A DNA stretch of 64,000 nucleotides from Plantibacter sp. PA-3-X8 (GTDB taxonomy: Bacteria; Actinomycetota; Actinomycetes; Actinomycetales; Microbacteriaceae): positions 2,232,001 through 2,296,000 of the forward strand of contig NZ_CP033107.1 of assembly GCF_003856975.1 (NCBI RefSeq). The letters run 5' to 3'. Numbering within the stretch: position 1 is the first letter of the stretch; every line of letters starts with the position of its first letter. The notes under the pieces were generated by a model that worked only from the letters and a program-made list of their open reading frames with translations, was not told the origin of the DNA and made no database searches. Positions 1 to 7,175 of the stretch are shown in pieces. A program made the position numbers and the translations under genes.

Positions 1-147
1 GGTGGGCTCGGTGCCTTCGCGATCCAGTACGGCTTCCGGCAGTTCGAGCCGGTCGTCACGTGGGCCGCGGTGATCATCATCATCCTGCTCGTGCAGCTCA
101 TCCAGTTCTTCGGCAACTGGCTGGCCCGGAAGATCCTCCGCCGGTAG
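1..147 (+). CDS. metI: Methionine ABC transporter permease, C-terminal end (partial)
   Basis: Only the last 48 residues are in the window. They open with GGLGAFAIQYG, which matches the end of the binding-protein-dependent permease fold as it appears in MetI (GGGGLGDLGIRYG-type sequence). A final hydrophobic helix (about residues 21-37 of the fragment) follows, then a short basic tail ending LARKILRR. MetI forms the membrane channel of the MetNIQ methionine importer. The stop codon at 145-147 directly abuts the stop codon of the convergent MarR gene at 148, leaving no room for a terminator between them. Assignment rests on the tail alone; another methionine/D-methionine type permease is possible. 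Confidence 0.8.
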   Translation, partial: GGLGAFAIQYGFRQFEPVVTWAAVIIIILLVQLIQFFGNWLARKILRR

Positions 148-642
148 CTAGTCGAAGTCGAGGCTGAGCTTCCGCAGCAGGACGGTCAACCTGGCCTGTT
201 CGGTCGAGCTCAGGCCGTCGAGCAGGTCCGCCTCGGCGTCGACGAGGCGCGTGATGGCCGCGTCGACCGTGTTGAGTCCCGCGTTCGTCATCTGCACGAG
301 GATGCCGCGGCCGTCGTTGGGGTCGCCTTGGCGTTCGACGAGTCCGCGCTCGACGAGGCGGTCGATGCGGTTCGTCATCGTGCCGCTCGAGACGAGCGTC
401 TGGAGCAGCAGAGCCTTCGGACTCAGCCGGAAGGGGGAGCCGGCGCGCCGGAGTGCGGCGAGGACGTCGAACTCCCACGGCTCGAGGTTCGACCGGGTGA
501 AGGCCGCCCGACGCGCCCGGTCGAGGTGGCGTGACAGCCGGGCGACACGGGAGAGGATCTGGAGGGGCGAGAAGTCGAGGTCCGGGCGCTCGCGGTTCCA
601 GGCGTCGACGATCCGGTCGACCTCATCGGTGCTAGCTGGCAT
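148..642 (-). CDS. MarR family transcriptional regulator
   Basis: A 164-residue winged-helix regulator of usual MarR length. Residues about 40-125 hold the wHTH: EPWEFDVLAALRRAG, SPKALLLQTLVSSGTMTNRIDRL (recognition helix) and the wing VERQGDPNDGRGILVQMT, with the D-x-R-G wing signature of the family. MarR proteins bind DNA as dimers and are usually released by small phenolic or oxidative ligands; the ligand here cannot be told. The ATG at 642 is preferred over an upstream in-frame ATG at 732 because a GATAAT box (649-654) ends six bases before it, as in many leaderless genes here, and the family fold starts after it. The longer frame would add 30 unalignable residues. Confidence 0.85.
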   Translation of the reverse strand: MPASTDEVDRIVDAWNRERPDLDFSPLQILSRVARLSRHLDRARRAAFTRSNLEPWEFDVLAALRRAGSPFRLSPKALLLQTLVSSGTMTNRIDRLVERGLVERQGDPNDGRGILVQMTNAGLNTVDAAITRLVDAEADLLDGLSSTEQARLTVLLRKLSLDFD

Positions 643-754
643 CCCACCATTATCGAGGCACGCGGGCGTCGGGGCTCGATCGGCCGCCGCGAGCTGATTC
701 CGAGGCGGCACATCCATGGCAGAATTGACCACGCTCCGCCGTCAGGCTGAGTGG

Positions 755-826
755 TCCGCCATAGTGTAACGGCAGCACGGCAGCCTTTGGAGCTGTTCGG
801 TCCAGGTTCGAATCCTGGTGGCGGAG
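755..826 (+). tRNA. tRNA-Gln (UUG)
   Basis: 72-nt cloverleaf. The acceptor stem pairs TCCGCCA (755-761) with TGGCGGA (819-825) and the discriminator is G826. The anticodon loop CTTTGGA (785-791) gives anticodon TTG at 787-789. The T arm has TTCGAAT in its loop. No CCA is encoded after position 826. It lies 47 bases upstream of glmU, on the same strand. Confidence 0.96.
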
Positions 827-873
827 CGACCGATCACCGACCGGGCGAGTGCCCGGACCGAGGGGGAGCACAC

Positions 874-2355
874 GTGACCGACGACCGTCTGGCCATCATC
901 ATCCTGGCTGCTGGCCAGGGAACCCGCATGAAGTCGGCGCTGCCGAAACTCCTGCACCCGCTCGGCGGCGTGCCGATCGTCGGCCACGTGCTGGCGACCG
1001 CCCGGTCGCTCGACGCCGGGCACGTCATCGCCGTGGTCCGCCACGAGCGCGACCGCCTCGTCGAGGCCATCGAGTCGGAGCTCCCGGGCGCGACCATCGT
1101 CGACCAGGACGAGGTGCCCGGCACCGGTCGCGCGGTGGAGCAGGCGCTCCTGGCGCTGCCCGACGACTTCGACGGCGACGTCCTCGTGGTCAACGGCGAC
1201 GTCCCGTTGCTGAACGCCGCCACGCTCACCACGCTCATCGAACGCCACCGCAACCACGACGTCGCGGCGACGATCCTCTCGGCCATGCCCGACGACGCGA
1301 CCGGCTACGGACGCATCATCCGCACCGAGGCCGGGGCGCTCGACTACATCGTCGAGCAGAAGGACGCCACCGACGCCGAGCGGGCCGTCAACGAGATCAA
1401 CGCCGGGGTCTACCTCTTCGGCGTGAGCCAGCTCCGCGACGCGCTCGCCGAGGTCACCACCGACAACGCCCAGGGGGAGAAGTACCTCACGGACGTCATC
1501 GGCCTCCTGCGACGCGCGGGCTCCGAGGTCTCGGCGCTCCCCGTGAGTGACTCCTGGCTGGTCGAGGGCATCAACGACCGCGCCCAGCTGAGCGCCGCCG
1601 CTGCCAAGCTGAACGCCCTCCTCGTGCGCGCCTGGCAGCTCGCCGGCGTGACCGTCCAGGACCCGGCCACGACGTGGATCGACATCAAGGCGCGGCTGCA
1701 CGCCGACGTCACTCTGCTTCCCGGGACGCAGATCCTCGGCGCGACGGTCGTCGAGTCCGGTGCGACGATCGGTCCGGACACCACGCTCATCGACACCGAG
1801 GTCGGCGCTGGTGCGCGCGTCCGCCGCACGGACGCGACGCTGTCGGTCATCGGTGCCGGTGCCGAGGTCGGGCCGTTCGCCTACCTGCGACCCGGCACGG
1901 TGCTCGGCGAGCGCGGCAAGATCGGCACCTTCGTGGAGACGAAGAACGCGCAGATCGGTGAGGGGAGCAAGGTCCCGCACCTCAGCTACATCGGCGACAC
2001 CGAGATCGGCGTCGAGTCGAACGTCGGTGCCGGAACGATCACCTCGAACTACGACGGTGTGCACAAGCACCGCACGACCATCGGATCGCACGTCCGTACC
2101 GGCGCGCACAACACGCTCGTCGCCCCGGTCAGCGTCGGCGACGGCGCCTACTCCGGAGCCGGCACCGTCATCCGCAAGGACGTCCCGGCAGGGGCGCTGG
2201 CGTTGACGGTCGCGCAGCAGCGCAACGTCGAGGGCTGGGTCGAGCAGAAGCGCCCTGGTACGGCGGCTGCGACGGCTGCCGGCGCTGCCTCGGCGGCACC
2301 GACCGTGGATGCCGTGTCGGACGACACGGCTGCGGCTGGTAACGTCGACTCGTGA
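874..2355 (+). CDS. glmU: Bifunctional UDP-N-acetylglucosamine pyrophosphorylase / glucosamine-1-phosphate N-acetyltransferase
   Basis: A 493-residue cytoplasmic enzyme making UDP-GlcNAc for peptidoglycan: it acetylates glucosamine-1-phosphate, then transfers UMP. The N-terminal uridyltransferase domain carries LAAGQGTRM (residues 11-19) and the lysine in SALPKLL (K25), with GTGRAVEQA and VNGDVPLL later. The C-terminal half is a left-handed beta helix built from hexapeptide repeats (from about residue 265), with RPGTVLGE, KIGTFVETKNA and the SNYDG acetyl-CoA region. A low-complexity A/T/D-rich tail of about 30 residues follows. The GTG start at 874 is chosen because AGGGGGAG (861-868) precedes it and the motif spacing matches the family. 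It overlaps the first possible prs start (GTGA) and is very probably cotranscribed with prs. Confidence 0.97.
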   Translation: MTDDRLAIIILAAGQGTRMKSALPKLLHPLGGVPIVGHVLATARSLDAGHVIAVVRHERDRLVEAIESELPGATIVDQDEVPGTGRAVEQALLALPDDFDGDVLVVNGDVPLLNAATLTTLIERHRNHDVAATILSAMPDDATGYGRIIRTEAGALDYIVEQKDATDAERAVNEINAGVYLFGVSQLRDALAEVTTDNAQGEKYLTDVIGLLRRAGSEVSALPVSDSWLVEGINDRAQLSAAAAKLNALLVRAWQLAGVTVQDPATTWIDIKARLHADVTLLPGTQILGATVVESGATIGPDTTLIDTEVGAGARVRRTDATLSVIGAGAEVGPFAYLRPGTVLGERGKIGTFVETKNAQIGEGSKVPHLSYIGDTEIGVESNVGAGTITSNYDGVHKHRTTIGSHVRTGAHNTLVAPVSVGDGAYSGAGTVIRKDVPAGALALTVAQQRNVEGWVEQKRPGTAAATAAGAASAAPTVDAVSDDTAAAGNVDS

Positions 2356-2390
2356 GTGAGGCCGGAGGATTCCGGCAGAAGGCAGGGTCT

Positions 2391-3368
2391 GTGTCAGGCA
2401 TCACGGCGGACAACAAGAAGCAGCTGGTTCTCGTCTCCGGACGAGCCCACCCGGAACTCGCCGAGGCGATCGCGGCGGAGCTCGACTCCGAGCTCCTCCC
2501 CACCGATGCCAGGACCTTCGCCAACGGCGAGATCTACGCCCGGTACGACGAGAGCATCCGCGGCACCGACGTCTTCGTCATCCAGTCGCACACCGCTCCG
2601 ATCAACGAGTGGCTCATGGAGCAGCTCATCATGGTCGACGCGGCCAAGCGGGCGAGCGCCAAGCGCATCACCGTGGTCGCCCCGTTCTACCCGTACGCCC
2701 GCCAGGACAAGAAGGGTCGCGGACGCGAGCCCATCTCGGCCCGCCTCGTCGCCGACCTCTTCAAGGCCGCCGGCGCCGACCGCATCATGTCGGTCGACCT
2801 CCACGCCGCGCAGATCCAGGGCTTCTTCGACGGTCCCGTCGACCACCTCTTCGCGATGCCGGTCCTCCTCGAGCACTTCCGTGCCAAGCTCGACGCGTCG
2901 ACGCTGACGGTCGTCTCGCCCGACATGGGCCGCGTCCGTGTGGCCGACATCTGGAGCGACAAGCTCGGTGCGCCGCTCGCCATCATCCACAAGCGCCGCG
3001 ACCCGCTGGTCCCCAACCAGGTCAGCGTCCACGAGATCGTCGGCCAGGTCGAGGGCCGGGTCTGCCTGCTCGTCGACGACCTGATCGACACCGGACGCAC
3101 GATCGTCAAGGCGGCCGAGGCGCTCAAGAACGCCGGCGCCATCGGCGTCGTCGTCGCGGCCACTCACGCGGTGTTCTCCGACCCGGCGGTCGAGCTCCTC
3201 CAGAGCGACGCCATCGACTCCGTCGTCGTCACTGACACGCTCCCGGTCGACGAGGCCAAGCGTTTCGACAAGCTGACCGTCCTCTCGATCGCGCCGCTCA
3301 TCGCCCGCGCGATCCACGAGGTCTTCGACGACGGCTCTGTGACGAGCATGTTCGACGGCGCCGCGTAA
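2391..3368 (+). CDS. prs: Ribose-phosphate pyrophosphokinase (PRPP synthetase)
   Basis: Makes phosphoribosyl pyrophosphate from ribose-5-phosphate and ATP for nucleotide, histidine and tryptophan synthesis. About 325 residues, as usual for class I Prs. Visible signatures: SGRAHPELAEAIA, FANGEIYARYDESIRG, PFYPYARQDKKGRGREPISA (flexible loop and ATP site), SVDLHAAQIQGFF and the PRPP loop LLVDDLIDTGRTI; the last has R where many enzymes have G. The start is taken as GTG at 2391, after GGCAGGG, which gives a length close to mycobacterial PrsA. An in-frame GTG at 2352 overlapping the glmU stop would add 13 residues. The gene ends 20 bases before a strong terminator. Confidence 0.95.
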   Translation: MSGITADNKKQLVLVSGRAHPELAEAIAAELDSELLPTDARTFANGEIYARYDESIRGTDVFVIQSHTAPINEWLMEQLIMVDAAKRASAKRITVVAPFYPYARQDKKGRGREPISARLVADLFKAAGADRIMSVDLHAAQIQGFFDGPVDHLFAMPVLLEHFRAKLDASTLTVVSPDMGRVRVADIWSDKLGAPLAIIHKRRDPLVPNQVSVHEIVGQVEGRVCLLVDDLIDTGRTIVKAAEALKNAGAIGVVVAATHAVFSDPAVELLQSDAIDSVVVTDTLPVDEAKRFDKLTVLSIAPLIARAIHEVFDDGSVTSMFDGAA

Positions 3369-3388
3369 GCCCGTCACCCTCCGCTGGT

Positions 3389-3430
3389 ACGCAGAACGCC
3401 CGGTCCGAACTCGGACCGGGCGTTCTGCGT
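3389..3430. terminator. Bidirectional terminator between prs and gnd
   Basis: Perfect 20-bp inverted repeat (arms 3389-3408 and 3411-3430) with only two bases between the arms. It lies between the convergent prs and gnd genes, so it can serve both. No long T-tract follows, which is normal for high-GC actinobacterial terminators. Confidence 0.88.
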
Positions 3431-3444
3431 CTGCAGGCCGTGGG

Positions 3445-4905
3445 CTAGTGGCTCGAGCCCGCCTGCTCGACCTCGCTGCGGTCGCCCGACCAGAGGGTGT
3501 GGAACGTGCCGTCGAGGTCGACGCGCTTGTAGGTGTGCGCGCCGAAGAAGTCGCGCTGGCCCTGGACGAGCGCTGCGGGCAGACGCTCGGCGCGGAGGCC
3601 GTCGTAGTACGACAGCGACGACGAGAACGCCGGCGACGGGATGCCCGCCTGAGCGGCTGCGACGACCACGCGGCGCCAGCTGTCCTGCGCCTCAGCGACG
3701 GCGTCGCTGAAGTAGGGCGCCGTCACGAGGGCGACCAGCTCGGGGTTCTCCTCGTAGGCCTCGGTGATGCGGTTGAGGAACTGTGCACGGATGATGCAGC
3801 CGCCGCGCCAGATCTTCGCGATCTCGCCCTTCTTGATGTCCCAGCCGTATTGCTCGGCACCGGCGACGATCTCGTCGAAGCCCTGCGAGTAGGCGATGAT
3901 CTTCGACGCGTAGAGCGCCTGGCGCACGTCCTCGACGAACTGGTCGGGGTCGGCGACGGTCCACTCCTCGGACGGGCCCGCGAGCTCGCGGGCCGCTGCG
4001 CGCTGCGCCGGCTTCGACGACAGCGAACGGGCGAACACGGCCTCCGCGATGCCCGACACCGGGATGCCGAGGTCGAGTGCCGTCTGCACGGTCCACGCGC
4101 CGGTGCCCTTGGCGCCGGCCTGGTCGAGGATGACGTCGACGAGCGGCTGCCCCGTCTTCGCGTCGACCTGCTTGAGGACCTCGGCGGTGATCTCGATCAG
4201 GTAGCTCTCGAGCGTGCCGCGGTTCCACTCGGCGAAGATCTCCGCGATCTCGGCCGGCGACTTGCCGGTGCCGCGACGGATGAGGTCGTAGGCCTCGGCG
4301 ATGAGCTGCATGTCCGCGTACTCGATGCCGTTGTGGATCATCTTGACGAAGTGGCCGGCGCCGTCGGTGCCGACGTGGGTGACGCAGGGTTCGCCTTCGG
4401 CGATCGCAGCGATCGACTTGAGGATGGGGCCGAGGGTCTCCCACGCTTCGGCGGAGCCGCCCGGCATGATCGACGGTCCCTTGAGGGCGCCCTCCTCGCC
4501 GCCGGAGATACCGGCGCCGACGAAGTTGATGCCGGTCTCGCGGACGGCCTTCTCGCGGCGGATGGTGTCGGTGAAGAGTGCGTTGCCGCCGTCGACGATG
4601 ATGTCGCCGGGCTCGAAGACCTCGGTGAGCTGCTGGATGACGGCGTCGGTGCCCTTACCCGCCTGCACCATGATGATCGCCGTACGTGGCTTCGAGAGCG
4701 ACGCGGCGAACTCCTCGATGGTCTTCGACGCGACGAAGCCGGCCTCGGGGTGCTCGCTCACGAGCAGGTCGGTGCGTTCGGGGGAGCGGTTGTACACGGC
4801 GACCGTGTTGCCCTCGCGGCTCGCCAGGTTGCGTGCGAGGTTGCTGCCCATGACGGCCAGACCGACGACGCCGATGTTGGCGCGAGCTTCGGCGGTGTTC
4901 ACCAT
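3445..4905 (-). CDS. gnd: 6-phosphogluconate dehydrogenase (decarboxylating)
   Basis: Oxidises 6-phosphogluconate to ribulose-5-phosphate with release of CO2 and NADPH. At 486 residues it is the long type. The N-terminal Rossmann fold has GLAVMGSNLARNLA (about 15-28) and YNRSPERT, typical of an NADP-binding pocket. The substrate signature is seen as ISGGEEGA, GHFVKMIHNGIEY (catalytic K and N) and, near the C-terminus, the substrate-binding end (RRVVVAAAQAGIPSPAFSSS). The ATG at 4905 follows GGAGAACCAC. The gene is divergent from gluconokinase at 5172, whose product supplies its substrate, so the two likely share control through the 266-base region between them. Confidence 0.97.
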   Translation of the reverse strand: MVNTAEARANIGVVGLAVMGSNLARNLASREGNTVAVYNRSPERTDLLVSEHPEAGFVASKTIEEFAASLSKPRTAIIMVQAGKGTDAVIQQLTEVFEPGDIIVDGGNALFTDTIRREKAVRETGINFVGAGISGGEEGALKGPSIMPGGSAEAWETLGPILKSIAAIAEGEPCVTHVGTDGAGHFVKMIHNGIEYADMQLIAEAYDLIRRGTGKSPAEIAEIFAEWNRGTLESYLIEITAEVLKQVDAKTGQPLVDVILDQAGAKGTGAWTVQTALDLGIPVSGIAEAVFARSLSSKPAQRAAARELAGPSEEWTVADPDQFVEDVRQALYASKIIAYSQGFDEIVAGAEQYGWDIKKGEIAKIWRGGCIIRAQFLNRITEAYEENPELVALVTAPYFSDAVAEAQDSWRRVVVAAAQAGIPSPAFSSSLSYYDGLRAERLPAALVQGQRDFFGAHTYKRVDLDGTFHTLWSGDRSEVEQAGSSH

Positions 4906-5033
4906 GTGGTTCTCCTTCAGAGTGGGTGATGCGGGAAGCGTTCCGAGTGCTCAGGAGTCGACGGGGCGGCTGCAGGACAGCGGCGACACCCTCGTCGATC
5001 CGGGCACGGCCCGTCCTGCAACCGTAGCAAAGG

Positions 5034-5051
5034 GAGGTGTCGCTCCACCTC
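5034..5051. promoter_or_regulatory. Candidate operator in the gnd/gluconokinase divergent region
   Basis: Perfect inverted repeat GAGGTG-6-CACCTC in the middle of the divergent intergenic region. A possible gnd -10 box (TACGGT on the minus strand, 5021-5026) lies beside it and a possible gluconokinase -10 box (TATCGT) is at 5105-5110. It could bind a dimeric regulator, but six-base arms occur often by chance at this GC content. Confidence 0.25.
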
Positions 5052-5171
5052 TCAATGACCCAGCGTGCAGGTGAGGTCCGAGCGGACCGTGCGGAGGTGT
5101 CCGGTATCGTGCTGTGCGGGTCGGGCGAGCCGGCCGCCCGGTCATCGGCCGGAGACCACAGGGGGTTCCGT

Positions 5172-5675
5172 GTGAATGCACCGCTCGTCGTCGTCATGGG
5201 CGTGTCCGGGTCCGGGAAGAGCACGACCGGGGTGCTGATCGCCGACCGGCTCGGGGTGCCCTTCGTCGACGCCGACGCCCTGCACCCGCTCGAGAACGTG
5301 CGCAAGATGGCCGCCGGAACGCCGCTCGAGGACCCCGACCGCTGGCCCTGGCTGGCCCTCGTTGGCAAAGCACTCGCCGACGCCTCGGACACCGGGCTCG
5401 TGATGGCCTGCTCCGCACTCCGACGGGCCTACCGGGAGGCGATCCTCGCGGAGGCGCCAGGGGTGCGGTTCGTGCTCCTGCACGGCTCGCGCGAGGTGCT
5501 CGGACGCCGGATGGAGGGCAGGAGCGGTCACTTCATGCCGCCGTCGCTCCTCGACTCGCAGTTCGCACTCCTCGAAGACCTGGACGCCGACGAACCGGGC
5601 TTCGTGGTGGACGTCGACGCCACCGTCGACGAGATTGTGGACGAGGCGGTCGCGGGCCTCAGCGCGGTGCGATAG
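5172..5675 (+). CDS. Gluconokinase (GntK-type)
   Basis: Phosphorylates gluconate to 6-phosphogluconate, the substrate of the neighbouring gnd product. 167 residues, the usual size of this small P-loop kinase family. The Walker A motif GVSGSGKST lies at residues 10-18. Further family blocks are DADALHPLENVRKMAAG, PLEDPDRWPWL and ACSALRRAYRE, with LHGSREVLGRRMEGRSGHFMP as the lid. The GTG at 5172 is chosen because GGGGG precedes it and the P-loop then sits at the normal distance; the longer frame from 5037 would add 45 unlikely residues. Its TAG stop is embedded in the predicted -10 box of the next gene. Confidence 0.93.
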   Translation: MNAPLVVVMGVSGSGKSTTGVLIADRLGVPFVDADALHPLENVRKMAAGTPLEDPDRWPWLALVGKALADASDTGLVMACSALRRAYREAILAEAPGVRFVLLHGSREVLGRRMEGRSGHFMPPSLLDSQFALLEDLDADEPGFVVDVDATVDEIVDEAVAGLSAVR

Positions 5676-5678
5676 ACT
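5673..5678 (+). promoter_or_regulatory. Predicted -10 box of the rplY transcript
   Basis: TAGACT, whose first three bases are the stop codon of the gluconokinase gene. A start site near 5685 would give a leader of about 165 bases before rplY. No clear -35 hexamer is visible. The leader holds a candidate short open frame (5711-5782) and a small hairpin with CCGCG/CGCGG arms near 5795. Confidence 0.45.
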
Positions 5679-5710
5679 CTCCCACTGAACTTCGGCGAGG
5701 GAAGCGGCCC

Positions 5711-5782
5711 GTGGCAGCTTCCGTGATCGACGCGGTGGTCTGGCTTCCGGCTTTTCCTCACGCAGATACGCGTTCGAGTTGA
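5711..5782 (+). CDS. Candidate leader peptide upstream of rplY (23 residues)
   Basis: GTG-initiated frame coding for a 23-residue peptide (starts VAASVIDAVVWLP, ends ADTRSS). A good ribosome-binding site, GAGGGAAG at 5697-5704, sits six bases before it. It lies wholly inside the leader between the TAGACT box (5673) and rplY (5850). No known stalling motif is evident. It may be a translated upstream frame controlling rplY, or chance; only conservation can decide. Confidence 0.3.
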   Translation: MAASVIDAVVWLPAFPHADTRSS

Positions 5783-5849
5783 CTCATCCATTCCGCCGCG
5801 CATCGTCGCGGCACGACCAACCGGGTGCAAGACCCGTGAGGAGAACATC

Positions 5850-6458
5850 ATGTCCGATGACCTGAAGGTCACCGCGGAACTCCGCGAATCGTTCGGCAAG
5901 GGCGCAGCCCGCAAGCTCCGTGCCCTCGGCAAGATCCCCGCCGTGCTCTACGGCCACGGCACCGAGCCCGTGCACGTCTCGCTGCCCGGCCATCAGATGC
6001 TGCTCATCCTCCGCAAGTCCAACGCGGTGCTCGAGCTCGACATCGCCGGCAAGGGCCAGCTCGCGCTGGTCAAGGACGTCCAGAAGGACCCCGTGCGCCA
6101 GATCATCGAGCACCTCGACCTCATCGTGGTCAAGAAGGGCGAGAAGGTCCAGGTCGACATCCCCGTGACCATCGAGGGCGAGTCCGCCGCCGGCACCATC
6201 CTCAACCAGGACGCCACCACGGTGAGCCTCGAGGTCGAGGCGACCCACATCCCTGAGCGCGTCACCGTCAGCGTCGAGGGCCTCGAAGAGGGCGCCCAGA
6301 TCCTGGCCGGCGACCTCGAGCTCCCGAAGGGCGCTTCGCTCATCACCGAGGCCGACGTCCTCATCGTCGCGATCACCGTCCCGGCCGCTCCGGCGGACGA
6401 GGAGACGGAGGCCGCTGAGGCCGCCGCCGAGGAGACCGCAGCCGAGGCCGCGGAGTAG
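5850..6458 (+). CDS. rplY: 50S ribosomal protein L25 (general stress protein Ctc type)
   Basis: Binds 5S rRNA in the large subunit. 202 residues, the two-domain Ctc/TL5 form: an N-terminal L25 domain (to about residue 95; REsFGKGAARKLRALGKIPAVLYG) and a C-terminal beta domain (about 100-180; VDIPVTIEGESAAGT, ITEADVLIVAITVP). An A/E-rich acidic tail of about 25 residues ends the protein. ATG 5850 follows AGGAGAA. The next gene is pth, a pairing common in bacteria and consistent with a shared role in translation. The long leader suggests additional control. Confidence 0.96.
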   Translation: MSDDLKVTAELRESFGKGAARKLRALGKIPAVLYGHGTEPVHVSLPGHQMLLILRKSNAVLELDIAGKGQLALVKDVQKDPVRQIIEHLDLIVVKKGEKVQVDIPVTIEGESAAGTILNQDATTVSLEVEATHIPERVTVSVEGLEEGAQILAGDLELPKGASLITEADVLIVAITVPAAPADEETEAAEAAAEETAAEAAE

Positions 6459-6511
6459 TCACCACTCCAGCAGACGAACCTGTCGCCCGCCCGCCCCGAT
6501 AGTCTCGGTGC

Positions 6512-7168
6512 ATGGCAGGCGGCAGGTTCGCTCGGTTTCTGGCCGGTCTCACCGGTCGAGCCGAGGCGTTCGATCAGGAAGGCAGCATGGCTGCAGACAC
6601 GTGGCTCATCGTCGGGCTCGGGAACCCGGGCGAGCAGTATGCCCGCAACCGGCACAACGTCGGGCAGATGGTCCTCGACGAGCTCGCGAAGCGCATCGGC
6701 GGAACTTTCAAGACCCACAAGGGCAACGCGCGCGTGGCCGAGGGGCGGCTCGTGCCGGGCGGCCCGAAGTTCGTCCTCGGCAAGCCCAACAGCTACATGA
6801 ACCTCTCCGGCGGCCCCACCGCAGCGCTCGCCCAGTTCTTCTCCGTCGACCCCGATCACGTCATCGCCGTCCACGACGAGCTCGACATCCCGTTCGACTC
6901 GATCAAGCTCAAGCAGGGCGGCGGGCACGGTGGGCACAACGGCATCCGCGACATCGCCTCAGCGCTGAAGACCCCAGAGTTCCTGCGCGTCCGCGTCGGT
7001 ATCGGGAGGCCGCCGGGTCGTCAGGACGCCGCCGACTTCGTCCTCAAGGACTTCGCGGGAACCGAGCGGGAGCAGCTTCCCCTACTGGTCTCCGACGCGG
7101 CCGATGCGGTCGAGCTCCTCGTGAACGAGGGCCTGCTGGCTGCACAGACCAGGTTCCACGGCGCCTGA
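6512..7168 (+). CDS. pth: Peptidyl-tRNA hydrolase
   Basis: Frees tRNA from peptidyl-tRNA dropped by ribosomes. The family signature LIVGLGNPGEQYARNRHNVG holds the catalytic histidine, KPNSYMNLSGG follows, and VHDELDIPFDSIKLK and GGGHGGHNGIRDI complete the active site. Two starts are possible. ATG 6512 lies exactly six bases after a TAGTCT box (6500-6505), the leaderless arrangement seen at many genes here, and gives 218 residues. ATG 6587 has a good Shine-Dalgarno (AGGAAGG) and gives 193 residues, nearer the family length. The first 25 residues of the longer form do not align with known enzymes, so either or both may be used. It ends only seven bases from the convergent surface-protein gene. 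Confidence 0.94.
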   Translation: MAGGRFARFLAGLTGRAEAFDQEGSMAADTWLIVGLGNPGEQYARNRHNVGQMVLDELAKRIGGTFKTHKGNARVAEGRLVPGGPKFVLGKPNSYMNLSGGPTAALAQFFSVDPDHVIAVHDELDIPFDSIKLKQGGGHGGHNGIRDIASALKTPEFLRVRVGIGRPPGRQDAADFVLKDFAGTEREQLPLLVSDAADAVELLVNEGLLAAQTRFHGA

Positions 7169-7175
7169 CGCCCGC

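Noticed and set aside
3448..4929. 493-residue plus-strand frame opposite gnd
   Set aside because: Composition bias only, and gnd carries all its motifs on the other strand.
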